A stretch of 12,901 bases of DNA from an uncultured Eubacteriales bacterium (GCA_948762645.1 CAQBRY010000050.1:1-12901); one strand, 5' to 3'. Shown: positions 1-7,912, counted from the first letter of the stretch. The notes: generated from the letters alone by a model not told the origin. A program made the numbers and translations.

Positions 1-107
1 CTCTTAGCTGATTTAATTGTTGTGTCAGTTCTTCATTTGTTGCTTGTTGCTGAGACAATACTTGAGCATTTTGTTCTCTTTCTTCTCTTAGCTGATTTAA
101 TTGTTGT
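1..107. repeat. 84-base-period direct repeat in the coiled coil
   Basis: Bases 1-23 and 85-107 are identical (CTCTTAGCTGATTTAATTG continuing TTGT), with related sequence between them. The period of 84 bases equals 28 residues, or four heptads, so units can be added or lost without disturbing the coiled coil. Further copies may lie beyond the left edge. Confidence 0.85.
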
Positions 108-604
108 AACAGTTTTTCATTTTCCTGACGCAATCTTGCTATCTCTTGGCTCGGATCAACGACTTGTGGCATGCGAGGATTCTCTAGTCTTACTCTAAGC
201 TCACTGTTTTCTTTCCTTAATCGTTCCAATTCTTGTGTATATTTATTTAGAGAATTTTCTAACCGTGTAATTTCCCCCCTAATATCATTATTTTCAGTTC
301 TCAACCGACTTATTTCACGGTTCAAGGCAACATTTTCATTTGACCTAATTTCTAAATCTTGACTCATCCTGCTGTTTTCTTTTCTTAACTGTTCACACTG
401 CTCCTCCAGATTAACATATTGACAAGATATATCGTTTAATGTTTTTAATGTTTGTTCTAATGCTCCAGCATTACCACTATTACCACTATTACCACTATAC
501 ATAGCAGATACCGATGAAATTGTGCCCACTCCAATAGTACAAGATAATAATAGTGCTATTATTTTATTACACGGGCCTTTATTTAAGTTTTTATTAATAA
601 TCAT
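1..604 (-). CDS. Secreted coiled-coil protein, N-terminal part (runs off left edge)
   Basis: The reading frame starts at ATG 604-602, 6 bases after the Shine-Dalgarno AAGGAAGG, and stays open to base 1, giving 201 residues without a stop. Residues 1-33 form a Sec signal peptide: basic n-region, hydrophobic core IALLLSCTIGVGTISS, likely cleavage after SVSA. A short SGNSGNSGN linker follows (36-44). From about residue 47 the protein is rich in Glu, Gln, Arg, Asn and Leu with leucines in heptad-like spacing (RLRTENNDIRGEITRLENSL and similar), interrupted by a Pro-rich break around 141-150. The end of the visible part repeats QQLNQLRE at 166-173 and 194-201, a 28-residue (four-heptad) period. This shows an exported, long coiled coil. 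No enzymatic motif is visible, and the function is unknown. A surface or secreted structural or interaction protein is plausible. The C-terminus is missing, so any anchor or second domain cannot be judged. Confidence 0.8.
   Translation of the reverse strand, partial: MIINKNLNKGPCNKIIALLLSCTIGVGTISSVSAMYSGNSGNSGNAGALEQTLKTLNDISCQYVNLEEQCEQLRKENSRMSQDLEIRSNENVALNREISRLRTENNDIRGEITRLENSLNKYTQELERLRKENSELRVRLENPRMPQVVDPSQEIARLRQENEKLLQQLNQLREEREQNAQVLSQQQATNEELTQQLNQLR
471..497. repeat. Three perfect 9-base tandem repeats (SGN x3)
   Basis: TTACCACTA occurs three times in direct succession at 471-479, 480-488 and 489-497. Read on the minus strand it encodes Ser-Gly-Asn three times, just after the predicted signal peptidase site of the coiled-coil protein. 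The copies are identical at DNA level, so copy number could vary in frame by slippage. Confidence 0.9.
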
Positions 605-641
605 CTAAACCTTCCTTTAATATTTTTGATCTGATACATAT

Positions 642-670
642 ATTATAACACTCACTTAATCAAAACACAA
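642..670 (-). promoter_or_regulatory. Promoter of the coiled-coil gene
   Basis: On the minus strand a perfect TATAAT (642-647) is preceded by TGT, an extended -10 (TGn), and lies 17 bases from TTGTGT (665-670). It sits in the 74-base gap between prfA and the coiled-coil gene, about 38 bases upstream of the start codon. The secreted protein therefore probably does not depend on prfA read-through. Confidence 0.55.
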
Positions 671-678
671 TAGTCATT

Positions 679-1755
679 TTATGAATTGTCTCCGCCTGAT
701 AATTTTTCAGCTCTATCCGCAGTAATAAGGGCATCTATTACCTCATCCAAATCTCCATTTAATATACTGTCCAATTTATAAAGGGTTAATCCTATCCTAT
801 GGTCCGTCAATCTACTTTGTGGGTAGTTATAGGTTCTGATACGTTCAGATCTATCACCAGTACCAACCTGAAGACGTCTTTCTTCTGCTAAAGCACTGTT
901 TTGTTTTTCTCTTTCAGCTTCTAAAAGTCTGGACTTTAAAACTTTCATAGCTTTATCTTTATTTTTATATTGACTTCTCTCATCCTGGCATTCTACGACC
1001 ACCCCGGTTGGAATATGCGTAATTCTTATCGCAGACTCCGTCTTATTAACATGCTGTCCACCTGCCCCACCTGCTCTATAAGTGTCTATTTGCAGATCAA
1101 CGGGATTAATATCTATTTCAACGTCATCAGCTTCTGGAAGCACCGCAACTGTTACTGTGGATGTATGAACCCTACCTTGAGCTTCTGTTTCCGGTACCCT
1201 TTGTACTCTGTGCACTCCGCTTTCAAATTTAAGTCTTGAATAAGCCCCCTCACCGGAAATCATAAAACTTATTTCTTTGTATCCCCCGAGTCCTGTTTCA
1301 TTAAAATTTATAATTTCAGTTTTCCACCTTCTGGTCTCGGCGTACATGCTATACATCCTATAAAGTACTCCTGAAAATAAGGCCGCCTCTTCTCCTCCGG
1401 CACCTCCTCTTATTTCTATAATAACGTTCCTGTCATCATTAGGGTCTTTAGGAAGTAAAAGGATCTTTAAATCACTGGATATAACCTCTAATTTTTCTTT
1501 GGCCGCCTCTATTTCCATTTCTGCCATTTCTTTGAGTTCTTTATCTGAACCGCTTTCAGATAAAACGTCCTTTGCTTCTTTAAGATCATTTTCAATTTTT
1601 TTATATTCTCTATACTTTTCAACAATAGGCGTTATATTTTTAAGTTCTTTCATCAGTTTTTTATACGTATCTTGGTCACTGATAATATTCGGATCACACA
1701 AATCCTTATTTATATCTTCAAAATGTCTTTCAATTGACTCTAATCTACTAAACAT
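679..1755 (-). CDS. prfA: Peptide chain release factor 1 (RF1)
   Basis: RF1 recognises UAA and UAG stop codons in the ribosomal A site and triggers hydrolysis of the peptidyl-tRNA ester. Starting at ATG 1755-1753 the product has 358 residues, close to the 360 of E. coli RF1. This start follows GGGGGG with 6-base spacing. An upstream in-frame ATG at 1794 would add 13 unrelated residues, has no ribosome-binding site and overlaps the probable promoter, so it is rejected. The class-specific tripeptide is P-E-T at 188-190 in VQRVPETEAQGRVHTS, which is the RF1 PxT form and not the SPF of RF2. The catalytic GGQ is at 232-234 in RAGGAGGQHVNKTESA. The N-terminal third is the helical domain 1 (RF1-specific). 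The stop codon is TAA. The usual partner prmC, which methylates the GGQ glutamine, is not in the window. Identification is certain. Confidence 0.98.
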   Translation of the reverse strand: MFSRLESIERHFEDINKDLCDPNIISDQDTYKKLMKELKNITPIVEKYREYKKIENDLKEAKDVLSESGSDKELKEMAEMEIEAAKEKLEVISSDLKILLLPKDPNDDRNVIIEIRGGAGGEEAALFSGVLYRMYSMYAETRRWKTEIINFNETGLGGYKEISFMISGEGAYSRLKFESGVHRVQRVPETEAQGRVHTSTVTVAVLPEADDVEIDINPVDLQIDTYRAGGAGGQHVNKTESAIRITHIPTGVVVECQDERSQYKNKDKAMKVLKSRLLEAEREKQNSALAEERRLQVGTGDRSERIRTYNYPQSRLTDHRIGLTLYKLDSILNGDLDEVIDALITADRAEKLSGGDNS

Positions 1756-1784
1756 TATTATCCCCCCTATACTTTTAAATTTAT

Positions 1785-1793
1785 ATTGTATCA
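1785..1793 (-). promoter_or_regulatory. Possible extended -10 promoter of prfA
   Basis: The minus strand carries TGATACAAT, an extended -10 element (TGn plus TACAAT at 1785-1790), 29 bases upstream of the chosen prfA start. No convincing -35 box is present, only a T-run, so this is tentative. Confidence 0.35.
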
Positions 1794-1806
1794 TATACTA
1801 ACGATC

Positions 1807-1855
1807 AAAAAAATAGTAAAGTGACTTTTAATTTAAAAATCATTTTACTACTTTT
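1807..1855 (-). terminator. Hairpin with T-run between divergent genes
   Basis: TAGTAAAGTGA (1814-1824) pairs with TCATTTTACTA (1840-1850), with one G-U or A-C position. T/A-rich inner arms extend the stem. On the minus strand the hairpin is followed by seven Ts (complement of 1807-1813), and on the plus strand by CTTTT. It looks like a factor-independent terminator, yet no gene ends into it from either side. It lies upstream of prfA and of the transporter operon. Confidence 0.4.
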
Positions 1856-1991
1856 AATTATTATAGAAAAATATCTTATTAATTCCCCAAATATCTTTAT
1901 ATTTTATTAATAAATTTCATATTTAATTATATATAATGATAATATTATTATTTGATAACAAAAATAAAATATATTTATTCATCAATATTTC

Positions 1992-2020
1992 TTGACAATA
2001 TGTTTTATTAATTATAAAAT
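1992..2020 (+). promoter_or_regulatory. Promoter of the NHLP-type exporter operon
   Basis: A perfect -35 box TTGACA (1992-1997) is separated by 17 bases from TAAAAT (2015-2020, 5 of 6 to consensus). Transcription would begin near 2027 and leave an untranslated leader of about 120 bases before the first gene. I see no strong hairpin or known riboswitch in that leader. Confidence 0.7.
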
Positions 2021-2145
2021 AAAATTTAAATTATGTCAATTATAGCTAATTTTATCATTATTGGCAAGTACGTATGAAAAGAAGGTAGGTGGAAAAAATA
2101 TATAAAAAAATATAATTTATAATATTTACGAAAAGAGGGAAAAAA

Positions 2146-2724
2146 ATGGCTGAAAATGAAAACGGTTTATTCAGAAAAAGTTCTTTAGAAAGGATATCAT
2201 CTCCAGAACAGTTAAATGAGTATATTAAAATTACAAACCCCAGCTTAATCGGAATACTAATAGCTATATTTACTATTTTAATTGCAGGATGTATATGGAT
2301 ATTTACAAGTTCCATACCTCAGTCTATAGACTTAGTGGGAATCGCTGCAACATCCTATCGAGACACTTCTCAAAAAGTATACTGCTACGTTCCTATATCT
2401 ACAGCAAAACGTTTAAAACAAGGTATGAACGTACAAATATCCCCTGACTACGCTCCAAGAGAAGAATATGGATATATAGAAGGCAAAATACTTTTCGTTG
2501 GAGAAGATATAATAGATACTACCTATCTTAGAAGTAAATTCGAAAATCCTTCAATAGTAGCTCCCGCAATTCCTGAAGGAAATTTTGTCGAAGTAGAACT
2601 GAGCCTTGGAAATTGGTCCAGCAACAAGGGAGAAGATATCGTTATATCTGACGGATCAACATGTCAAGTTACAGCTGTAATCAGCCAAAAAAATACTTTC
2701 GAACTAATGTTTAGAAACAGTTAG
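2146..2724 (+). CDS. Short HlyD-like NHLP bacteriocin system secretion protein
   Basis: This is a 192-residue membrane protein. It has a cytoplasmic N-terminus with LFRKSSLERISSPEQL (8-23), which resembles the opening of NHLM/NHLP-system secretion proteins, one transmembrane helix at about 32-54, and an external part of about 135 residues. Full-length members of this adaptor (membrane-fusion) family have roughly 400 residues with a long coiled-coil hairpin. Here there is no hairpin, only the beta-rich pieces flanking it (YVPISTAKRLKQGMNVQISP around 81-100, and GEDIVISDGSTCQVTAVIS around 162-180). It is intact as an open frame, with start ATG after AGAGGG at 7-base spacing, so it looks like a naturally compact form. 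It probably helps couple the two ABC transporters that follow 14 bases downstream. The family assignment rests on the N-terminal motif and operon context. Confidence 0.8.
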   Translation: MAENENGLFRKSSLERISSPEQLNEYIKITNPSLIGILIAIFTILIAGCIWIFTSSIPQSIDLVGIAATSYRDTSQKVYCYVPISTAKRLKQGMNVQISPDYAPREEYGYIEGKILFVGEDIIDTTYLRSKFENPSIVAPAIPEGNFVEVELSLGNWSSNKGEDIVISDGSTCQVTAVISQKNTFELMFRNS

Positions 2725-2738
2725 GCAGGTGAGTTTAG

Positions 2739-4886
2739 ATGGGAAAAATTGCTAAAGTCCCTGTTATTATACAGCTCGAAGCTCTTGAATGCGGAGCTGC
2801 CTGTCTTTGTATGATAGCAGCATACTACAAAAAATGGATACCTTTAACCCAAGTCCGTGCTGACTGCGGAGTATCAAGAGACGGAAGCGTAGCTAAAAAC
2901 ATACTCAAGGCCGGACGGGCTTATGGATTTGAAGCCGGAGGTTACAGACTGGAACCATCATCTATAGATTCATTGCAACTGCCGGCAATAATACACTGGG
3001 ATTTTAATCACTTTGTAGTTTTATGCGGAGTAGACCATAAAAAAGGTAAAGTTTATATAAACGATCCGGGAAGCGGTAAAAGAGTACTTTCCATGGAGGA
3101 ATTCGACAGATCTTTTACGGGTATTGCTCTTTCTTTCGTCCCGGGAAAAGACTTTAAGCCTGAAGGTAAACCCAAAAGTGTTGTGTCTTTTGCAAAAAAA
3201 GCTTTGAAAGGTGCTATGGTACCGTTTATTCTAGCCTTTTTAATTACATTTGTTTTAAAAATCGTAGATATGGCATCGCCAATATTTAATAAAATATTTC
3301 TTGATGACATACTCTCCAAACGAAATCCCGAATGGCTTATGCCATTTATAGGTATAATGCTTTTAGTACTGGTTATACAAGTTCTCATTGGTATTATACA
3401 GTCTATATACTGGCTGAAAATTGAAGGTAAATTTGCTATATCTTCGAGTGCGGAATTTATGTGGCACGTTCTAAGGCTCCCACTTGACTTCTTCTCTCAA
3501 AGATATATCGGTGATATCGTATCAAGGCAAGAATCTACAGGTCAAATAGCACTCACTCTTATCAAAAAAATATCTCCAATATTTATAGACGTAGTATCCT
3601 TATTCCTATATTTGATAGTTATGATAAAGTTTAGTTGGCAATTAACCTTAATAGGTATCACAGCTACTCTTATAAATATGTTTATTGCTCAGTATACTTC
3701 TAAAAAAATGCTCGAATTTCAAAGAGCAGCCGTACCTAACTCCGGAAAACTTATGAGTGTAACATACTCAGGTATAGAAATGATTGAGACTATCAAATCA
3801 ACAGGTGCTGAAAGCGGATATTTTGAACGCTGGGCAGGGTATTATGCAAGGCAAAATAATGCTGCCGTCAATATTGCAAAATTTAGCCAGTATGTTGGTT
3901 CCATTCCAAGCTTCATACAAAGCATTGCTGACATTACACTTCTTATGTGCGGTGTATATTTAATAATGCAGGGTCACTTCACAATAGGTACTCTTACAGC
4001 TTTCCAAGGTTATTTAGGTAGGTTCTTTGGTCCAGTCGGCACACTTATGGAAATATACAAAAGTTTCGTTGCCATGAGGTGCGACATGGAAAGAGTTGAA
4101 GACGTCCTTGAGTATCCCACAGATGTCAAAGCAATTTCAAACACAGAAGAAAAATCCGATGAAAAATTACAAGGTAATCTCCAGCTTAAAAATATTACCT
4201 TTGGATATAGTAAACTTGCAGATCCCCTTTTAAAAGATTTCTCCCTAAGTCTTAAACCAGGTTCGTGGGTAGCTTTGGTCGGGGGAAGCGGAAGCGGTAA
4301 GTCAACTATTGCCAAACTTATAATGGGCCTTTATAAACCATGGCAGGGTGAAATTACTTTCGACGGAAAGCCAAGAGACAAAATAGACAGCTATAAATTC
4401 CATAGTTCAATATCTATGGTTGACCAGGATAAAGTAATGTTTAATGATACAGTTAAAAACAACATTAAAATGTGGGACGACTCCATTGAAGATTTCGCAG
4501 TAACTTTGGCCTCTCGCGATGCAGATATTCACAGTGCAATTATATCAAGACCCGATGGATACAACCACGTTATAAGAGAAGGGGGAAAGGATTTCTCCGG
4601 AGGGCAATGTCAAAGAATTGAAATAGCAAGAGTTCTTGCCCAAGAGCCTACTATTATAATCCTAGACGAAGCAACCTCAGCTTTAGACGCTAAAACGGAA
4701 GAAACTGTTATGAAAAATATCAGAAAATTAGGTTGTACGTGCGTAGTCGTTGCTCACAGACTCTCAACCATCAGAGACTGCGATGAAATTATCGTTCTTG
4801 ATCAAGGCAACGTTATTGAAAGAGGTACTCATAAAGAACTTATGGCAAAAGAAGGTCTGTATACCAGACTTGTCACTACAGAATAA
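2739..4886 (+). CDS. NHLP-type bacteriocin export ABC transporter with C39 peptidase
   Basis: This protein cleaves the leader of a peptide substrate after a double-glycine-like site and exports the core peptide across the membrane. It has 715 residues with the usual PCAT order. An N-terminal C39 cysteine protease comes first (about 5-135): Q12 for the oxyanion hole, catalytic C18 in LECGAAC, H91 in FNHFVVL and D109 in YINDPGSG. A six-helix permease follows (about 155-445), then an ATPase domain with Walker A GGSGSGKST (515-523), signature FSGGQ (619-623), Walker B IIILDEATSALD (639-650, catalytic E644) and switch His H673. All catalytic residues are present, so it should be active. The start ATG follows AGGTGAG, and the upstream stop lies 14 bases away. 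It resembles the peptidase/ATP-binding subunit of NHLM bacteriocin systems. The substrate gene is not in the window. Confidence 0.93.
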   Translation: MGKIAKVPVIIQLEALECGAACLCMIAAYYKKWIPLTQVRADCGVSRDGSVAKNILKAGRAYGFEAGGYRLEPSSIDSLQLPAIIHWDFNHFVVLCGVDHKKGKVYINDPGSGKRVLSMEEFDRSFTGIALSFVPGKDFKPEGKPKSVVSFAKKALKGAMVPFILAFLITFVLKIVDMASPIFNKIFLDDILSKRNPEWLMPFIGIMLLVLVIQVLIGIIQSIYWLKIEGKFAISSSAEFMWHVLRLPLDFFSQRYIGDIVSRQESTGQIALTLIKKISPIFIDVVSLFLYLIVMIKFSWQLTLIGITATLINMFIAQYTSKKMLEFQRAAVPNSGKLMSVTYSGIEMIETIKSTGAESGYFERWAGYYARQNNAAVNIAKFSQYVGSIPSFIQSIADITLLMCGVYLIMQGHFTIGTLTAFQGYLGRFFGPVGTLMEIYKSFVAMRCDMERVEDVLEYPTDVKAISNTEEKSDEKLQGNLQLKNITFGYSKLADPLLKDFSLSLKPGSWVALVGGSGSGKSTIAKLIMGLYKPWQGEITFDGKPRDKIDSYKFHSSISMVDQDKVMFNDTVKNNIKMWDDSIEDFAVTLASRDADIHSAIISRPDGYNHVIREGGKDFSGGQCQRIEIARVLAQEPTIIILDEATSALDAKTEETVMKNIRKLGCTCVVVAHRLSTIRDCDEIIVLDQGNVIERGTHKELMAKEGLYTRLVTTE

Positions 4887-4900
4887 AGGAGGTGTCTAAT

Positions 4901-7066
4901 ATGAATTTTGATCCTTTTGAAAGTCAGATAAATAAAAGACGCAGATATGATGAAGAAATGTACCAGGGAGCTTTTGCAGATCTATTATCTGTTTTAGGAA
5001 TTAAAGGTCAGAAAGCGATTCGCGAAGTAAAAGGGGCTGTTGCTGAAATACTTAAATTTCTAGGTCAGACTATACCAGATATTCCAGAAAATATAACAGA
5101 TTTAGACGCACAGCTCAATTATATGCTAAGACCTTCCGGAACAATGAGAAGAAGAATAGAACTCGTAGGAAAGTGGTGGAACGATTCAACAGGCTGTATC
5201 TTAGGCAGTACTAAATCCGGAGAAGTTATCGCATTAATACCAAATAAATGGTCCGGATACGAGTATAAAAATGCTGATGGCAAGATAATAAAAGTAAATG
5301 AAAAAACAGCAAAAGAAATTAACATCGATGCATTTTGTTTTTACAAAGGTTTCCCGCAAACAAAACTTAAAATTAAAGATTTAATGATCTTTATGGCAAA
5401 AGTACTTTCCTTATCCGATCTATTTTTTATGGTAAGTGCTACCGCCATTATGCAGCTTCTAAGTATGCTTACCCCTTATACCACAAAAATTATATATAGT
5501 ATCTTGATTCCCTCCGGGTCAACATCCCTTATAGGATCAGTTACTTCGCTACTTGTTGGTATAACAATAGGTACCACTCTTCTTAGTATAAATAAAAGCA
5601 TTATAGAAACCAGAATTCAAAATAAACTTAACTTATCAGTTAACAGTGCTATTATGATGAGAATGTTTAGCCTTCCGGCTACCTTCTTTAAAGATTACTC
5701 CGCAGGAGAACTTGCAAGCAGAATGGGATATATAGCTTCGCTTTGCCAAATGATTGCCGGTGCAGTTTTATCAACAGGTCTTACGGCTATATTCTCGCTT
5801 GGTTTCTTATTCCAAATGAACCATTATGCTCCAAGCCTTGTAATGCCTGGTATGGCAGTCATAATTTTAACTATAGCTTTTTCAGTTTTAATAACGTTAA
5901 TGCAGCAAAGTATATTTAGAAAAAAGATGAAAATTGCTCCCAAACTCCAATCACTGGTTTATGCTCTATTCGGAGGCATACAAAAAATTAAAGTTACAGG
6001 TTCCGAAAAAAGGGCATTTGCAAAATGGGCCGAGCAATATTCGGAAGTTGAAAAACTTGATTATTCTCCTCCGTTTTTGATTAAAGTTAGTTCAGTTATA
6101 AGCATGATAATTTCATCTCTTGGAATGATTGCCATTTATTACTTTGCAGCTATTAACTCCGTAAGTTTATCAGACTATCAATCATTTAGCGGTGCTTACG
6201 GCGGTGTTAACGCAGCTATAACGTCTCTTGCAAGTATAGCTCTTCAAATCGCAAATTTAGGTCCGATCCTTGAAATGATAAAACCAATTATGGAATGCGA
6301 ACCTGAAAGCAGCGAAGGGCGTAAAATTGTTACATCTCTCTCCGGTGATATTGACGTTAATCATATCAAGTTCAAATATACTGAAGATGGTCCGTTAATT
6401 CTTGACGACATAAACATTAAAATCAAAAAAGGTGAATACGTGGCTATTGTCGGACAAACCGGATGCGGTAAGTCTACTCTTTTAAGACTCCTTCTTGGAT
6501 TTGAAAAACCAGAGCAAGGTGCTATATATTACGGCGGTAAAGATATAAATTCACTTGATCCGAAAAGCCTAAGACAAAAAATCGGCGTCGTAATGCAAAA
6601 CGGTTCCCTATTCCCGGGAGATATATTCTCAAATATAATAGTTACATCGCCCTGGAAAACCTTAGATGACGCTTGGGAAGCAGCCTACATGGCAGGAATA
6701 GACAAAGACATAAAAGCAATGCCAATGGGTATGCACACAATGATATCGGAAGGTGCGGGTGGAATATCCGGAGGTCAAAAACAAAGAATTATGATCGCTA
6801 GATCTATTATAAGTAAACCTGCTATCCTTTTCTTTGATGAAGCTACTTCTGCTCTTGACAATATCACTCAGCATCACGTATCAGAAAGTATTTCTAAGCT
6901 TAACTGTACAAGGCTTGTCATTGCTCACAGACTTTCAACCATTAAAAACTGCGATCGTATACTTGTAATGGACAAAGGTAAAATTGTCGAAGAAGGCAAC
7001 TTTGACAGTCTTATGGAGAAAAAAGGTAGGTTCTATGAACTTGCAGTACGCCAAATAGCAAAATAA
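4901..7066 (+). CDS. NHLP-type bacteriocin export ABC transporter, permease/ATPase subunit
   Basis: This is the partner half-transporter without protease, 721 residues from ATG 4901. A GTG at 4892 would add three residues but lies inside the ribosome-binding site AAAGGAGGT (4885-4893). That site is 7 bases before ATG 4901, so ATG is preferred. The first 150 residues are a soluble domain lacking the C39 catalytic residues. A permease with several helices follows (about 170-460), then an ATPase with Walker A GQTGCGKST (518-526), signature ISGGQ (622-626), Walker B AILFFDEATSALD (catalytic E647) and switch His H676. It corresponds to the second ATP-binding subunit of NHLM/NHLP systems and probably forms a heterodimer or parallel complex with the peptidase-containing transporter just upstream, to which it is translationally close (14 bases). 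The operon ends at the terminator seven bases downstream. Confidence 0.92.
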   Translation: MNFDPFESQINKRRRYDEEMYQGAFADLLSVLGIKGQKAIREVKGAVAEILKFLGQTIPDIPENITDLDAQLNYMLRPSGTMRRRIELVGKWWNDSTGCILGSTKSGEVIALIPNKWSGYEYKNADGKIIKVNEKTAKEINIDAFCFYKGFPQTKLKIKDLMIFMAKVLSLSDLFFMVSATAIMQLLSMLTPYTTKIIYSILIPSGSTSLIGSVTSLLVGITIGTTLLSINKSIIETRIQNKLNLSVNSAIMMRMFSLPATFFKDYSAGELASRMGYIASLCQMIAGAVLSTGLTAIFSLGFLFQMNHYAPSLVMPGMAVIILTIAFSVLITLMQQSIFRKKMKIAPKLQSLVYALFGGIQKIKVTGSEKRAFAKWAEQYSEVEKLDYSPPFLIKVSSVISMIISSLGMIAIYYFAAINSVSLSDYQSFSGAYGGVNAAITSLASIALQIANLGPILEMIKPIMECEPESSEGRKIVTSLSGDIDVNHIKFKYTEDGPLILDDINIKIKKGEYVAIVGQTGCGKSTLLRLLLGFEKPEQGAIYYGGKDINSLDPKSLRQKIGVVMQNGSLFPGDIFSNIIVTSPWKTLDDAWEAAYMAGIDKDIKAMPMGMHTMISEGAGGISGGQKQRIMIARSIISKPAILFFDEATSALDNITQHHVSESISKLNCTRLVIAHRLSTIKNCDRILVMDKGKIVEEGNFDSLMEKKGRFYELAVRQIAK

Positions 7067-7072
7067 ATTTAT

Positions 7073-7105
7073 GCCATGTCTGATTTAATCAAGACATGGC
7101 TTTTT
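7073..7105 (+). terminator. Terminator of the exporter operon
   Basis: GCCATGTCT (7073-7081) pairs perfectly with AGACATGGC (7092-7100) around an A/T loop, followed directly by TTTTT (7101-7105). It is a textbook factor-independent terminator 7 bases after the last operon stop codon. Confidence 0.92.
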
Positions 7106-7318
7106 ATCATTTTACAATATTATCCTAGATTTCATAATATCAAATCTTATTATATTTTTTAAATTAAGACCGTATTCAAAACTATCATTGTTTAAAAATT
7201 ATGAATGCTCATAAAATTTAAAGTTCAAAATATCTTTAAATGAGTTTCCACATAAATTGCATACTATAAATACTAAATATTTTTACTAATTAAATAAAAT
7301 TATTTTAAATTAAAAAAT

Positions 7319-7561
7319 TTATCTTATCTCTTGTTCTAAACTTTTAAATATTTCATTATCAAAAAACTCTATAATAGTCATATCAAGACCATCACACAGC
7401 TTCTTAATAGTGGATACTGTGGCACTATTATTCCTTCCATTAACAATATTATTAATAGTAGATTGCGTAACCCCGCTAATAGTTCCCAGTCTATTTATCG
7501 TAAGATTCCTCACCTCGCATATATTTAATATTCTAATCTTTACGGCTTCACCTATTCTCAT
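7319..7561 (-). CDS. XRE-family helix-turn-helix regulator
   Basis: This is an 80-residue Cro/C1-type DNA-binding protein consisting almost only of the HTH domain. The scanning helices lie at about 20-40, with INRLGTISGVTQSTINNIVN giving helix 2, turn and recognition helix (VTQSTINNIV, 31-40). Next come the typical NGRNNSATVSTIKKLCDGLD and the closing ...MTIIEFFD (61-68) seen in small clostridial XRE regulators. The start ATG follows GGGGTGAT at 5-base spacing. It stands alone, transcribed away from the Myb-like gene and toward the end of the exporter operon. Regulation of either neighbour or of itself is possible but not shown by the sequence. A candidate operator is the 13-base palindrome at 7874-7886. 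Confidence 0.88.
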   Translation of the reverse strand: MRIGEAVKIRILNICEVRNLTINRLGTISGVTQSTINNIVNGRNNSATVSTIKKLCDGLDMTIIEFFDNEIFKSLEQEIR

Positions 7562-7912
7562 AAAATATCACCCCAAGATTAGACTACCCATATTCTTTAA
7601 AAATAATTAACATTATTGAGTTGAAATTCTATTAATACATCATATAATTATAAAAAAATAATTTTAAATTGTATTCAATATACATTATTTTACATAAAAT
7701 ACATTATATGTATGTTGTTATGGCAAGTTTTTTTGTACATAAATAAATTTTTAACTATTTTAAGTTAAATTATTAAATATATAAATATTTACTTAATTTG
7801 AGTTATAACTTTAATTAGTTAATAAATAATATTTTTATAATATTTATATTGACTTTATTAAAAAATGCATTATACTTTATTAAAGTAAAAATTAATTTTA
7901 GGAGAATACAAT
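7562..7912. other. Divergent control region between regulator and Myb-like gene
   Basis: This 351-base AT-rich stretch holds the regulator's ribosome-binding site, a promoter-like pair TTGAAA (7621-7626) and TATAAT (7643-7648) with 16-base spacing on the plus strand, an imperfectly characterised inverted repeat TACAT-tat-ATGTA near 7700-7712, and the proximal promoter at 7849-7876. I see no small gene. In DNA this AT-rich the distal promoter may be chance. Confidence 0.5.
7849..7886 (+). promoter_or_regulatory. Promoter and palindromic operator candidate of the Myb-like gene
   Basis: TTGACT (7849-7854) and TATACT (7871-7876) lie 16 bases apart, 37 bases before the start codon. A perfect 13-base palindrome ACTTTA-T-TAAAGT (7874-7886) overlaps the -10 box and likely start point, the position expected for a repressor site. 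The divergent XRE protein is the nearest candidate binder (inference). Confidence 0.55.

Larger units (their letters stand above)
1756..2145. other. Intergenic region between divergent prfA and exporter operon
   Basis: This 390-base, very AT-rich stretch holds the prfA -10 element, the isolated hairpin at 1814-1850, the exporter promoter at 1992-2020 and a leader of roughly 120 bases. I looked for a small precursor-peptide gene with a double-glycine leader on both strands and found none. The only start-stop pair near a ribosome-binding-like sequence is a four-codon one at 2074. Confidence 0.7.

Noticed and set aside
1..107. Repeat pair as the start of a CRISPR array
   Set aside because: There are only two copies, they keep the coding frame of a coiled coil, and the sequence between them is related protein-coding DNA and not a unique spacer.
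1756..1794. Longer prfA start at 1794
   Set aside because: It has no ribosome-binding site, adds residues absent from RF1, and overlaps the probable -10 element. ATG 1755 has GGGGGG at good spacing.
970..1801. Plus-strand open frames within prfA
   Set aside because: They are shadows of the highly conserved prfA coding strand.
2074..2088. Four-codon reading frame (MKRR) in the exporter leader as a leader peptide or precursor
   Set aside because: It is too short, with no ribosome-binding site of its own and no associated attenuator hairpin.
4892..4900. GTG start three codons before ATG 4901
   Set aside because: GTG lies within the AAAGGAGGT ribosome-binding site, so ATG 4901 is the workable start.
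7410..7610. Plus-strand hydrophobic open frame opposite the XRE gene
   Set aside because: It is the complement of a clear HTH protein, has no ribosome-binding site and no known motif.
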